A stretch of 64,000 bases of DNA. Source: Chloroflexota bacterium. GTDB taxonomy: Bacteria; Chloroflexota; UBA6077; JACCZL01. Made by a program: the position numbers and the translations under genes. The stretch covers positions 86,974 to 150,973 of the forward strand of contig JAUJPG010000007.1 in assembly GCA_030447245.1 (NCBI GenBank). Direction: 5' to 3'. This document shows, piece by piece, positions 19,284 through 27,674 of this stretch; the first letter of the stretch is position 1, and every line of letters begins with the position of its first letter. The notes below the pieces were generated by a model. That model did no database searches, was not told where the DNA came from, and saw only the letters and a list, made by a program, of their open reading frames with translations.

Positions 19284-21419
19284 TCAGGACGTTCGGGGTA
19301 CCGCCGCCGGAGCTGCCGCGGGGCGACCGGGCGTCGCCGAAGCGGCCGGCCGGGCCGGCTGGGCTGTCGGCTTCGCCGACGGCGTGTTTGTCGGCGCAAG
19401 GGTCGGCTTGGCTGCAGGCGCAGCCGGCTGCGATGTGGTTGTCGATCTGGTGGTCGGCGTCGTCTCGCTGGGACGCGTCGGACGGTTTGTGCTCGTCTGG
19501 GCGGGCGCCGGCGGACGGCCGCCTGTCCCGACCAGCGTGACGTTCCTCGATGTGCGGTACACGCTGCTCATCCGAAGTGTCCGCACGTCGCTGCCCTGGG
19601 TGACCGTTCGGACGTTCACCACGCGAAATCCGTCCTGGGCCCCTTCAACCGCCAGCCGCTGTCCCATGGCCAGCGTGGGTTCTTCCTCGACAACCTGCTC
19701 ACGACTGGCCGGGATGACGTCCTGCCGATCGCCAGGCGTGACTTTGACATTCCAGGACGGCTTCGTGCCGTAGAGCCCGAAGACAACCCGCGCACCCTCG
19801 GTCCAGCTCTGGACGAGGAGGTAGTCATCGCTATTGTTGTAGAAGCGGAAGTCCAGTCCTGCATCCTCGTCCACGGTGGCGTCGAGTCCCTCCACGCCCT
19901 TGGTCGTGTAGCCGGGAATCCAGTACAGATGATAGTTTCTCTCCTCGATCTGGTACCCGGCCCAGAAGACAGCATGAAAGAGCGTCGTTGAGACCTGGCA
20001 TATCCCGCCAGCCACCGATGGCACCGTCCTCACGTTGGCACCCGTGTTCGCGATGCCCCAGCCCAACTTGTAGCCATTATCCAGCGTGGTCGACCCGACC
20101 TCTTTATTGAACGAGAACAGCTTGCCCGGCGGGACCACCACGCCGTTCAAACGCTGCGCCGCCAGGTTGATGTTGTGCTGCTTCGGCGGAGATGAGCCCG
20201 CGAACGAAGTCCTGGCGACCTCGATCGCCCCCTTGACGTTGAGCTTCGCCGCGTCGGCCTGGGACACTTCCGGCTTGACCACGCTGACTGGAAGCGGGAC
20301 TACTCGTTCCACGTCGAACGCCCGCGCCATGATCAGTTCTACAGTCTCTTCTACCGCGAGATCCCGACCATCGTGGCTCTCGCGCAGCAACTTGGGCTCC
20401 CCACCATTCCACGTAAACCGCGCATTTTGTGGCTGCCGATCTATTTCTCCTGCTAGTCCGACGACCCAGGCCTTCACCGCATCGCGCTGCAGTGTGACGC
20501 CATTTCTGTCCAGCCGGGCCATCGTTGCCAACGCCGGGGCTGCCAATTGGCGCTCGACATCTTCAAAACGTAGTACCACCGGCCTCGTGAGGAGACGCTC
20601 GGCTTCCTGTCGCGCCGGCGCCAGATCGGCCTCGCTCACCTCGGGCCGAGTTTCTTCGACCACCAGCGCGACGTGCTCGATGTCCGGGCGCTCGATGGCG
20701 CTCTCCAGACGCGCGCGTGTCGCGTCCGCAACCAGGCGGCGGCCGGTAGTCCCTTCGGTACCTTGGAGCGTACCGTCAGGCTTAATCTCTAGCCTCGCGT
20801 CGATGGTTGGCCGGTTGACGGCACCCGACACCGCGTCTAGAAATGCAGCCAGGGTTGCGGGATCATGACCCGCTGAACGGAGGGCGCTACCCGACTCATT
20901 GGTTAGCACGCTAATCTGGCGGGCGACCCGGGACCAGGGCGCACCTTCGCGCCCGAGGGCATACGCCTCCTCCACGATCGGCTGGACATCGGATTGAACG
21001 CCTAGGTGCGCGCCGTTAACCGTCCAGCGCAGCTCTTCATACCCGACGGTGAGTGAACGTGCGCCAAGATATGCCGCGCGCTCCTCTAGTCTCGCACGCG
21101 CCTCGTCGGGTGTGAGCCCCCCAACAGAAATCCCAAGCGCACGCACGCCGGGATAAATCCGGCCGGCGAAGGCGACTTGGATGCTCAACATCACTAGCAC
21201 GGGGAGTAGGAGCAGCGCGGCGATCGCCACCCGCGTTTGGAACGGCGATATGACAAACCGAGGCAGAGCGTACCCAAGCGATGTTGATCGCGAGGCCTGG
21301 ATCGGTGCGGCGTGCGTCGACCACCGCCGGGAGGTGCCTTGCCGCAAGTGTCGCCCCGATCCTTTTCGCAGTGGTGCAAGAAATGTGAGTGACCAGCGAG
21401 GATCATCATACGTCAGCAT
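19284..21419 (-). CDS. VanW-family cell-envelope protein with Pro/Thr-rich tail
   Basis: Membrane-anchored exported protein of 711 residues. One transmembrane helix (VAIAALLLLPVLVMLSIQVA) lies near 65-85, followed by a repeated peptidoglycan-binding-4-like region (about 100-400) and a VanW domain (about 400-560, with FSFNKEVGSTT and GGICQVSTTLFHAVF). The last 100 residues are a low-complexity tail of Pro, Thr, Ala and Ser. VanW proteins occur in vancomycin-resistance and envelope contexts, but their activity is unknown. The ATG at 21419 is chosen over a TTG at 21434; no good ribosome site decides it. Confidence 0.85.
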   Translation of the reverse strand: MLTYDDPRWSLTFLAPLRKGSGRHLRQGTSRRWSTHAAPIQASRSTSLGYALPRFVISPFQTRVAIAALLLLPVLVMLSIQVAFAGRIYPGVRALGISVGGLTPDEARARLEERAAYLGARSLTVGYEELRWTVNGAHLGVQSDVQPIVEEAYALGREGAPWSRVARQISVLTNESGSALRSAGHDPATLAAFLDAVSGAVNRPTIDARLEIKPDGTLQGTEGTTGRRLVADATRARLESAIERPDIEHVALVVEETRPEVSEADLAPARQEAERLLTRPVVLRFEDVERQLAAPALATMARLDRNGVTLQRDAVKAWVVGLAGEIDRQPQNARFTWNGGEPKLLRESHDGRDLAVEETVELIMARAFDVERVVPLPVSVVKPEVSQADAAKLNVKGAIEVARTSFAGSSPPKQHNINLAAQRLNGVVVPPGKLFSFNKEVGSTTLDNGYKLGWGIANTGANVRTVPSVAGGICQVSTTLFHAVFWAGYQIEERNYHLYWIPGYTTKGVEGLDATVDEDAGLDFRFYNNSDDYLLVQSWTEGARVVFGLYGTKPSWNVKVTPGDRQDVIPASREQVVEEEPTLAMGQRLAVEGAQDGFRVVNVRTVTQGSDVRTLRMSSVYRTSRNVTLVGTGGRPPAPAQTSTNRPTRPSETTPTTRSTTTSQPAAPAAKPTLAPTNTPSAKPTAQPARPAASATPGRPAAAPAAVPRTS

Positions 21420-21455
21420 GCGACCGAACAGCAATACGTTTGTGACGCTCGGCTG

Positions 21456-22004
21456 TCACGTCATCGGTTCGAGACTTGTCGCCTCTAGTCCCAGATTCTC
21501 GCCCTGGAATTGCCCCGCGTACCGGGTCGTGTGAGCCTCGAGTCGGCAGAATACAAGTTGGAGAATGCGCGCGCCGCGCTGCACGCGGAAGCCGCGATCG
21601 TTGCAGACGACGAGTAGGACTTCCGGTCGCCCGGTGTAACCGGCATCCCAGACCGCGTTGTGAACGAGGACTCCCGACCTCAGCAGGCTCGACCGAGCGT
21701 GTCCAAAGGCCATCAAATCGGTGGGCAGATCCACCACTTCGTGCAGGCGGGCCAAGTACGGGCCGCGCCTGAGATCGAGCCAACCATCCGGATCCCAGTT
21801 GAGCTCGGCAAGCGATGGGAGCACCCGGTCACAGTTGTCGATTCCAATGCTTCCCCTACCGTCCAGCGTCCACAACGACGCCACCGTCAAATCGACGCCG
21901 TTGGGTTGGATCTGCTCCTCGGGTGTGCGCAAGTCCCGGAGCAAGGGCCGATCTCCGCTCAGGAGCCGGCGGATCGAGGCCGCCTCGAGGACCGCTCCAA
22001 GCAT
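21456..22004 (-). CDS. dCTP deaminase/dUTPase-family protein, likely dUTPase-like
   Basis: Trimeric dUTPase-fold enzyme of the Dcd group, 182 residues. The family stretch QPNGVDLTV near 35, GHARSSLLRSGV near 100 and DAGYTGRPEVLLVV near 118 are present. In bacterial dCTP deaminase the catalytic Glu follows this last motif (as in VLEF); here that place reads LLVV with no Glu, so dUTP hydrolysis seems likelier than deamination. The ATG at 22004 lies 4 bases after the folB stop, which links nucleotide and folate metabolism in one operon. Confidence 0.75.
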   Translation of the reverse strand: MLGAVLEAASIRRLLSGDRPLLRDLRTPEEQIQPNGVDLTVASLWTLDGRGSIGIDNCDRVLPSLAELNWDPDGWLDLRRGPYLARLHEVVDLPTDLMAFGHARSSLLRSGVLVHNAVWDAGYTGRPEVLLVVCNDRGFRVQRGARILQLVFCRLEAHTTRYAGQFQGENLGLEATSLEPMT

Positions 22005-22008
22005 TGAG

Positions 22009-22416
22009 TCAGTGATTCTCGTCACGCGTCGACTCAGCATCGTCCGCCAGATCAGCACGTGTGCGCGTGATTTCGACGGCCACGATCCCATTCGGAGCGC
22101 CGACGATCGGCGCGCCGGGCTTGCTCAGCCGGACCCACACCCCAGCCACCGGAGTGAAGCGATGTAACAGCACCATGGCCACCCGCTGTGCCACGCTTTC
22201 GATCAGGTGCAAGGGCGGTCCCTGCACGGCGTCGCGGATGGCCTCCCAGAGCAGGGAGTAGTCGACCGTCGTTGCGAGATCGTCGCCGCGGGACGCCTCT
22301 AGGAGGTCCACGTCGATTCGAACGTCGACAAGGAAACGCTGACCGAGTGAGCGTTCTTCCGCCGCGACTCCGTGGTGCGCGTAGAAGCTCATTCCTGAGA
22401 GTCGTATTGCGTCCAC
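22009..22416 (-). CDS. folB: Dihydroneopterin aldolase
   Basis: Cleaves dihydroneopterin to hydroxymethyl-dihydropterin in folate synthesis. The 135-residue protein is a typical FolB: LSGMSFYAHHGVAAEER at 7-23, VDVRIDVDL near 30, TVDYSLLWEAI near 50 and HLIESVAQRVA near 70. The GTG at 22416 is the only start giving this N-terminus. The last 15 residues are an acidic extension. It is followed at once by the dUTPase-like gene; other folate genes are not in the window. Confidence 0.9.
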   Translation of the reverse strand: MDAIRLSGMSFYAHHGVAAEERSLGQRFLVDVRIDVDLLEASRGDDLATTVDYSLLWEAIRDAVQGPPLHLIESVAQRVAMVLLHRFTPVAGVWVRLSKPGAPIVGAPNGIVAVEITRTRADLADDAESTRDENH

Positions 22417-22498
22417 GGACCTGCCGATCCTCGCCGCCGCGATCCCATGCCCGGAGCCGCCGGCGCGCCGCTCGGTCCGCGCGACTCCGGGCGTACTG

Positions 22499-23074
22499 TT
22501 AGATGCTCTGGCTGGGCGGGTCCTCGTTCATCGCCGCGCGCCAGACCGCGGCGCTCAAGCGGCGGGCCATCAGTCCACCCGCTGCCACCATCGTAGCGAC
22601 GAGGACGCCCCAGAGCATCTTCTTGATCATCCCTGGATCGCTCCTTTCGTTCTTCGCTTGGCGAACGCCCTTCTGGTCTGCCTCGCGGCCGAGGTGAACC
22701 TCCAGAGGGATCGCCTCACGCGCCCGACCCCAGCGTACGCCGAGCTCTTCTGCCGCCGTTCGGACGGTTCGCCTCAGGCGTTCCTCAGGCAACTGGCGGC
22801 GCCGGTAGTCGGCATAGGCCTTAGCACCCGCCGCGCCTCCTAGGCCAGCCGCGGCGATGGCCAAGCCCGCGAGCGCGGCCGGGTGATCTTTCACCTGGAT
22901 GGACCGTCCCAGCGACCGCCCGGGACCGGCTGGGGCTTGCTTCGGACGCCGACCACCAGCCGACGCGCGGCCTCCAAATTGTCTGATTCTCGAGAACAGC
23001 TCGTCAGTTGCCGAGCTAACGTCCTTGCGGATCTCCTCTATTTCCCGTTGCGTGTCAGCAGATGTCGCGCCCAC
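22499..23074 (-). CDS. DUF3618-like membrane protein
   Basis: A 191-residue protein. The N-terminus ([20 protein letters not shown], residues 5-24) is a DUF3618-like coil, followed by a basic linker, a membrane helix (PAALAGLAIAAAGLGGAAGA, near 70-90) and a second helix at the C-terminus (MLWGVLVATMVAAGGLMA). Function is unknown; such proteins are usually paired with phage-holin-3-6-type proteins, as here. The GTG at 23074 follows a GGAGG and lies inside the end of the upstream gene, a 37-base overlap, so the longer frame from 23212 is rejected. Confidence 0.6.
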   Translation of the reverse strand: MGATSADTQREIEEIRKDVSSATDELFSRIRQFGGRASAGGRRPKQAPAGPGRSLGRSIQVKDHPAALAGLAIAAAGLGGAAGAKAYADYRRRQLPEERLRRTVRTAAEELGVRWGRAREAIPLEVHLGREADQKGVRQAKNERSDPGMIKKMLWGVLVATMVAAGGLMARRLSAAVWRAAMNEDPPSQSI

Positions 23075-23463
23075 TTGATGTCCTCCTTGAACGTCCGCCT
23101 GGTGCGACCGAGGGGCTGGATGCGAACCTCGCGCAGCCCGCGCATCGCAAACCGATAGGCGAGGAAGAAGAGCACCCCGATAATTAGCAGGATGACAATC
23201 CAGCCCAGCCACGGCCAGATCATGTTCAACGACAGTACGATCGCGAGCGTCAAGACGTTCAGCAGCAGCAACGCCCCGAGCAGGCCGATTCCCGCCCCGA
23301 TGCCCAGCGTCTTTCCGGCGCCAAGTACGTCCCAGAGATTTTCCTTCCCCTCCTGCTTAGCCAACTGAACCTGGCGATCAACCAACCCGTTCAGGCCGTT
23401 GACCACACGCCGCAAGAGCTGGCCGATTGTTTGCTGCTCGGTCTTTGGAAGTTGTGCCGCCAC
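23038..23463 (-). CDS. Phage-holin-3-6-like membrane protein
   Basis: A 141-residue protein with an amphipathic N-terminal helix ([18 protein letters not shown], near 25-42) and two closely spaced membrane helices (near 48-75 and 78-100), then a basic tail. This matches the Phage_holin_3_6 family of small bacterial membrane proteins, which despite the name is mostly chromosomal and of unknown role. The GTG at 23463 has a full AGGAGG upstream. It is divergent from lepA. Confidence 0.7.
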   Translation of the reverse strand: MAAQLPKTEQQTIGQLLRRVVNGLNGLVDRQVQLAKQEGKENLWDVLGAGKTLGIGAGIGLLGALLLLNVLTLAIVLSLNMIWPWLGWIVILLIIGVLFFLAYRFAMRGLREVRIQPLGRTRRTFKEDIKWARHLLTRNGK

Positions 23464-23597
23464 TCTTGTCAACCTCCTGCATCGCCGACAATCCGCCCGC
23501 CGCCCAGCACAATCCATGCCGAACGGGCTCGAGCGGTCCGGAAGCTGCACCATTCTAGCAGCGCGGCCCTCCGCCGGCTGTGGGCCTGTGGGTGCTC

Positions 23598-23606
23598 TGG
23601 TATACT
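23598..23606 (+). promoter_or_regulatory. Extended -10 promoter for lepA
   Basis: TGGTATACT fits an extended -10 element (TG-N-TATACT). No -35 is needed for this class, and none is evident. It would give a leader of about 70-75 bases before the lepA GTG. Confidence 0.5.
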
Positions 23607-23616
23607 TCCCAGCAAT

Positions 23617-23658
23617 CGCCCGCCGCGGTTTGCCGCTCAGTCGGCAACACGGCGGGCG
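23617..23658 (+). promoter_or_regulatory. Two-tier hairpin in the lepA leader
   Basis: A perfect 9-bp outer stem (23617-23625 with 23650-23658) encloses a perfect 6-bp inner stem (TTGCCG with CGGCAA) and a 6-base loop. It lies between the predicted transcription start and the ribosome site, so it could affect lepA expression. Confidence 0.5.
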
Positions 23659-23685
23659 TATTCACGTCAGGGACAAGGCGAAACC

Positions 23686-25488
23686 GTGGCGCAGGACGGC
23701 ATTCGCAACTTCTGCATCGTCGCGCATATCGACCACGGTAAGTCCACCCTTGCCGATCGCTTGCTCGAGATGACCGGCACGCTCTCGGCCCGCCAGATGT
23801 CCGAGCAGGTCCTCGACGACATGGACCTGGAACGGGAGCGCGGCATCACAATCAAGGCCAAGGCCGTCCGGATGGCGTACGCCGCGCGGGACGGGCGAGA
23901 GTATCAACTTAACCTGATTGACACCCCAGGCCACGTTGACTTTGCCTACGAGGTCTCCCGCAGCCTCGCTGCCTGCGAGGGCGCGCTGCTCGTCGTCGAC
24001 GCCGCTCAGGGGGTCGAGGCCCAGACACTCGCGAATGTCTACCTGGCGGTCGAACATGACCTGGCAGTCGTGCCGATCATCAATAAAATCGACCTGCCGA
24101 ACGCCGATGTGGAAAAGGTCCGCCAGGAGATCCAGGACATCGTCGGGCTCCCGGGCGAGGAATGTATCCCGGCCTCCGCGAAGGCCGGGCTCGGCATCGA
24201 TCTGGTCCTGGAAGCGATCGTCAATCGCATCCCGGCACCCGCCGGACAGGAGGAGCGGCCGCTACGCGCGCTGGTGTTCGACTCGCACTACGACGCATAT
24301 CGAGGAGTCATCGCCTACGTCCGCGTTGTCGACGGTACCGTGCGAGCCAATCAGCGCGTCCAGTTGATGGCAACGGGTCAGCGCGCGGAAACGCTCGAAG
24401 TGGGTGTCTTCCACCCAAGGATGGATCCTGCAGATGAGCTGAAAACGGGCGAGGTTGGTTACGTCGCGACCGGACTGAAGGACGTACGCGAGCTCAGCGT
24501 CGGCGACACGATCACCGCCGCGGACGCTCCGGCCTCAGAGGCGCTGCCTGGCTACCGCCCCGCCAAGCCAATGGTGTTCGCTGGCCTGTATCCAACAGCC
24601 GGCGAAGAGTACGTAGTGCTGCGCGAGGCACTGGAGAAGCTGCGGCTGAACGATGCCTCGCTGGTGTATGAACCCGAGAGCTCCGCCGCCCTCGGGTTCG
24701 GCTTCCGTTGCGGCTTCCTCGGGCTGCTCCACATGGAGATTATCCGTGAGCGCCTCGAGCGGGAGTACGACCTGGAGCTGCTGATCACCGCGCCGAGTGT
24801 CCAATATCGGGTCTCCACGACGGATGGCAAAGAGCTGTCCGTCGACAACCCGGCGCTGCTGCCACCTGCCAATCACCTCCAGCGCGTCGAAGAGCCATGG
24901 GTGGACCTGAGCATCATCGTTCCGAGCCGATACATCGGGAGCGTCATGGAGCTCGTCCAGGCGCGTCGTGGCGAGTACCGCAAGATGGACTACATCGACG
25001 AGCTGCGGGTGGTGTTGAGCTACCATATGCCACTGGCCGAGATGATCGTCGACTTCCACGATCAGCTGAAATCTCGCACCCAGGGCTACGCGTCGCTCGA
25101 CTACCAGTACGCGGACTACCGTCCGTCCAAGCTAGTTAAGCTGGATGTCATGGTGAACGGGCAGCCGGTGGATGCGTTATCGATGATCGTCCACGCCGAC
25201 AAGGCCTATTCACAGGGTCGGGCGCTCGTCGACAAGCTGCGCGAGTTGATCCCGCGCCAGCTGTTCGACGTGCCCGTCCAGGCCGCGATAGGCGGCAAGA
25301 TTGTCGCCCGTGAGACGATCCGCGCCATGCGCAAGAACGTCCTCGCCAAGTGTTACGGTGGCGACGTGAGCCGTAAGCGGAAGCTGCTCGAAAAGCAGGC
25401 CGAGGGCAAGCGGCGCATGAAGAGGCTCGGCAGTGTCGAGATCCCCCAGGAAGCCTTCATGGCCGTCCTGAGCATCCGCGAGTCCTGA
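23686..25488 (+). CDS. lepA: Elongation factor 4 (LepA)
   Basis: Ribosome-binding translational GTPase that acts on stalled or mistranslocated ribosomes. The GTG at 23686 gives 600 residues, the standard LepA length, starting just before [20 protein letters not shown] (G1). G2 and G3 follow ([17 protein letters not shown]), then NKIDLP (G4) and SAKAG (G5). The LepA-specific C-terminus is complete ([20 protein letters not shown]). The frame is open upstream to 23431 but that part overlaps the leader and lacks similarity. It is divergent from the holin-like gene and convergent with the rhodanese gene. Confidence 0.97.
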   Translation: MAQDGIRNFCIVAHIDHGKSTLADRLLEMTGTLSARQMSEQVLDDMDLERERGITIKAKAVRMAYAARDGREYQLNLIDTPGHVDFAYEVSRSLAACEGALLVVDAAQGVEAQTLANVYLAVEHDLAVVPIINKIDLPNADVEKVRQEIQDIVGLPGEECIPASAKAGLGIDLVLEAIVNRIPAPAGQEERPLRALVFDSHYDAYRGVIAYVRVVDGTVRANQRVQLMATGQRAETLEVGVFHPRMDPADELKTGEVGYVATGLKDVRELSVGDTITAADAPASEALPGYRPAKPMVFAGLYPTAGEEYVVLREALEKLRLNDASLVYEPESSAALGFGFRCGFLGLLHMEIIRERLEREYDLELLITAPSVQYRVSTTDGKELSVDNPALLPPANHLQRVEEPWVDLSIIVPSRYIGSVMELVQARRGEYRKMDYIDELRVVLSYHMPLAEMIVDFHDQLKSRTQGYASLDYQYADYRPSKLVKLDVMVNGQPVDALSMIVHADKAYSQGRALVDKLRELIPRQLFDVPVQAAIGGKIVARETIRAMRKNVLAKCYGGDVSRKRKLLEKQAEGKRRMKRLGSVEIPQEAFMAVLSIRES

Positions 25489-25685
25489 TGTAGACCACGC
25501 ACAGGGGCAGCCGCCATCCCCCCGACGTACCGTGAGGCAGGCTCCTAAGGGTAAGTCCCGCTTCCCTCCAAGCCCGTTCTAGCAGTGCAGGACGACAAAG
25601 CGGCGTCGAGGTCTTCATCTCCGACGGCGGGGATGACGCCGTTTGGGCCGGGGCGCGCTGGAGCAGTGGGGCTCCGCCGCGAGCG

Positions 25686-26093
25686 CTATCGGGTTTCGCC
25701 GGGCGACGCGGTCGGCAGGCCCGCCTGCTTCCAGCCGTTCGTGCCGCCGTCCAGAATGCTGACGTTCTTGAATCCCATGTCCTTGAGGACCTTGGCAGCC
25801 AGTGATGCCTGGCCCCCCGCGCCGCAGGTCGTGATGATCGGTCGCTCGCGATCCTGCAGCTCGGCGCTCCGGAGCTCCTCCGGGAGGTCCTGGTCCGCAC
25901 GCAAGGGCAGCGTGCCAAGCGATACGTTTAGTGCGCCAGGAATGATCCCGGACCCGCTGATGTCCTGGGCATCGCGCACGTCGATCACCAGCGTGTTGGG
26001 ATCGGCCTGCATTCGCCGCTGCGCCTCCTGCGGGTCGACGAGCGAGGTGCCCTCACGGCCTTCGGCCACCATCTCACGGAACGTCTTCGGCAT
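25686..26093 (-). CDS. Rhodanese-domain protein
   Basis: Single-domain sulfurtransferase, 135 residues. The opening LVDPQEAQRRMQADPNTLVI and VIDVRDAQDISGSGIIPGAL are standard rhodanese strands, and the active-site loop has the catalytic Cys (TTCGAGGQASLAA). The closing LDGGTNGWKQAGLP is also typical. It probably carries persulfide sulfur or sulfane groups; the partner is unknown. Two ATG codons at 26096 and 26093 are possible; an AAGGAG seven bases from the second favours it. Confidence 0.85.
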   Translation of the reverse strand: MPKTFREMVAEGREGTSLVDPQEAQRRMQADPNTLVIDVRDAQDISGSGIIPGALNVSLGTLPLRADQDLPEELRSAELQDRERPIITTCGAGGQASLAAKVLKDMGFKNVSILDGGTNGWKQAGLPTASPGETR

Positions 26094-26465
26094 CATCAAC
26101 TCCTTGAATCTCGGGCGTGCTGGCCACTGGGCCTTGATCATATCCCATGAGCGCGCGTCGCACAGGTCGGCCAGGGGACGCGGTGCATGCCCCGCGCAGA
26201 GCGAAGGCCAGGCTACTTGGGGCTACAGTCCTCAACTCTGCCCGAATCTTAGATCTGGGTTGACGGGGCGCTCGACTTCGCCCTGTTCGTCGTCGACAAG
26301 GATCACGGGTCCTACCAGGTCAAGCATGTCCACGCGATTTCGACCGAGCGCCACGGCAACAAAGCAATCATGCACGTCGAGCAGATTTCCCTCGCCGCGC
26401 TCACGGGTGCTCGGGGATCTCGACCAGCGTCAGGCGGATCCCCTACACGACCCGCGGCTTCGCCT
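26094..26465. other. Intergenic stretch with an unclear short reading frame
   Basis: About 370 bases between two minus-strand genes. At 26256-26415 the plus strand reads an open stretch with very high G+C at third codon positions (WVDGALDFALFVVDKDHG), and the minus strand also reads a plausible peptide ending near 26240. Neither has a convincing start, ribosome site or recognisable domain. It may be a gene remnant. Confidence 0.3.
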
Positions 26466-26846
26466 TCACGCTACCCCTGCGCGGACGATGTGCGCCACGA
26501 CAATCTGGCGCAGCGACTGGCTGTGCGTCGCCCGTGCGATCAGGCGCGAAACGACCACGGTCGTGGGCTCGTCGACCGGCAGACGGTACATTGGTCCGTC
26601 CGCGTCGCCAGCCCGCTCGACGATACCCTCGCCCGTGAGATCCTCCAGCGCCTCCTCAATCTTCTCGATTGGACGGTGCGTGTCGTGCGCCAACTGGTGG
26701 AGCTCGGCCCAGAGGCCCACACGGTCCGACAGGGCACGAAGCACGTCCCACTTGACAAAGGACGTAATATGACACTTGACGAACGCCAGCAGAGCCGGAT
26801 CGACGTCTGAGGAGACCGTAGCCACCCTCGGAGATTCGATATTCAC
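26466..26846 (-). CDS. Winged-helix-like protein, unknown function
   Basis: A 126-residue protein whose middle (ITSFVKWDVLRALSDR near 27-42, then LAHDTHRPIEKIEEALEDLT near 52-71 and IVERAG) has the helix and wing pattern of a winged helix-turn-helix. It could be a small regulator, but DNA binding is inferred from the fold only. The GTG at 26846 has a GAGGG upstream. It stands alone, so its target is not evident. Confidence 0.6.
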   Translation of the reverse strand: MNIESPRVATVSSDVDPALLAFVKCHITSFVKWDVLRALSDRVGLWAELHQLAHDTHRPIEKIEEALEDLTGEGIVERAGDADGPMYRLPVDEPTTVVVSRLIARATHSQSLRQIVVAHIVRAGVA

Positions 26847-27040
26847 GCTGGTTCCCTCACATCATCGTGATGGTCAGTGCGGCCGGCCGTCCTCATCGAC
26901 GCCCCTCTCAGTGTACAACGCCTTTCCCTGAGGTGGAAGGGTCACAGAAGCCGTTTCGGACGTTGGAATCCACGGGCACTGATCCCAACAGCGCCGCTCG
27001 ACCACGCTCAGCACGCTGCTGACTGCGCGAATACCGCGGC

Positions 27041-27673
27041 TTACGGGATAGGTGTTGCTGCCGGGTTCGGCATAAGCGTCGGGGATGCGAACGTCGGCAC
27101 AGGCGTCGGCTGAACCGGCGGCTCACTGACCAGGCGCTCGAGGTCCTGGACTAGAGCGTTCGAGACGACGAATACCGCGGGATCGTCAGTCCGCTTTGCG
27201 TAGGTGCCCGCGTCCGCGGGCGCCTTCGAACCCAGGAGCAGCGTGAACTCGGTTCCTGCTGCCTGGAGAACGGTCACGCTAAGCGGAGGCGTCATCAGCC
27301 CATAGTCGCCCAAGTTGGCGGTCTCTCCCAGGCGGCGCGTCGCGCGCAAGCCAGCGAGGCGGACCAGGGTGCCTTGTACCCGAGTCCGATCGGCTGGCTC
27401 GTCGCCAGGCCGGAGTCGCCAGTTCCCTTCGGGGTCCTTCTCCACCACCGTTCGCCGCTCGCCGGCCTGGACGACCAGGCGCTGCGACTCGCGCTCGTCG
27501 AACTGAAATACTTCGGTCTGAGCGTCGGCGAGTCCTTCTTTCCCTGGCGCAGGCTTGGCGCCCAGCTTCGACGCAGCGTCAGCATCGGCCCCACCTGCCG
27601 GTGGTGAGTAGTAGAGGTAACCACCCAGGGCCAGGAACAACGCCAGCAGCCCCAGCGTCACCCGGGGGTTCAT
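27041..27673 (-). CDS. DUF4340-family protein of the Gld-type ABC cluster
   Basis: A 210-residue membrane-anchored protein. It has one N-terminal helix (VTLGLLALFLALGGYLYY, residues 4-21), then an exported DUF4340-like domain (WRLRPGDEPADRTRVQGTLV, LGDYGL, FTLLLG) and a Pro/Thr-rich C-terminal tail. DUF4340 proteins regularly follow GldG-type proteins, as here, and are thought to work with the ABC complex. The ATG at 27673 begins 1 base after the upstream stop (TAAGATG), so translation is probably coupled. Confidence 0.8.
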   Translation of the reverse strand: MNPRVTLGLLALFLALGGYLYYSPPAGGADADAASKLGAKPAPGKEGLADAQTEVFQFDERESQRLVVQAGERRTVVEKDPEGNWRLRPGDEPADRTRVQGTLVRLAGLRATRRLGETANLGDYGLMTPPLSVTVLQAAGTEFTLLLGSKAPADAGTYAKRTDDPAVFVVSNALVQDLERLVSEPPVQPTPVPTFASPTLMPNPAATPIP

Positions 27674-27674
27674 C

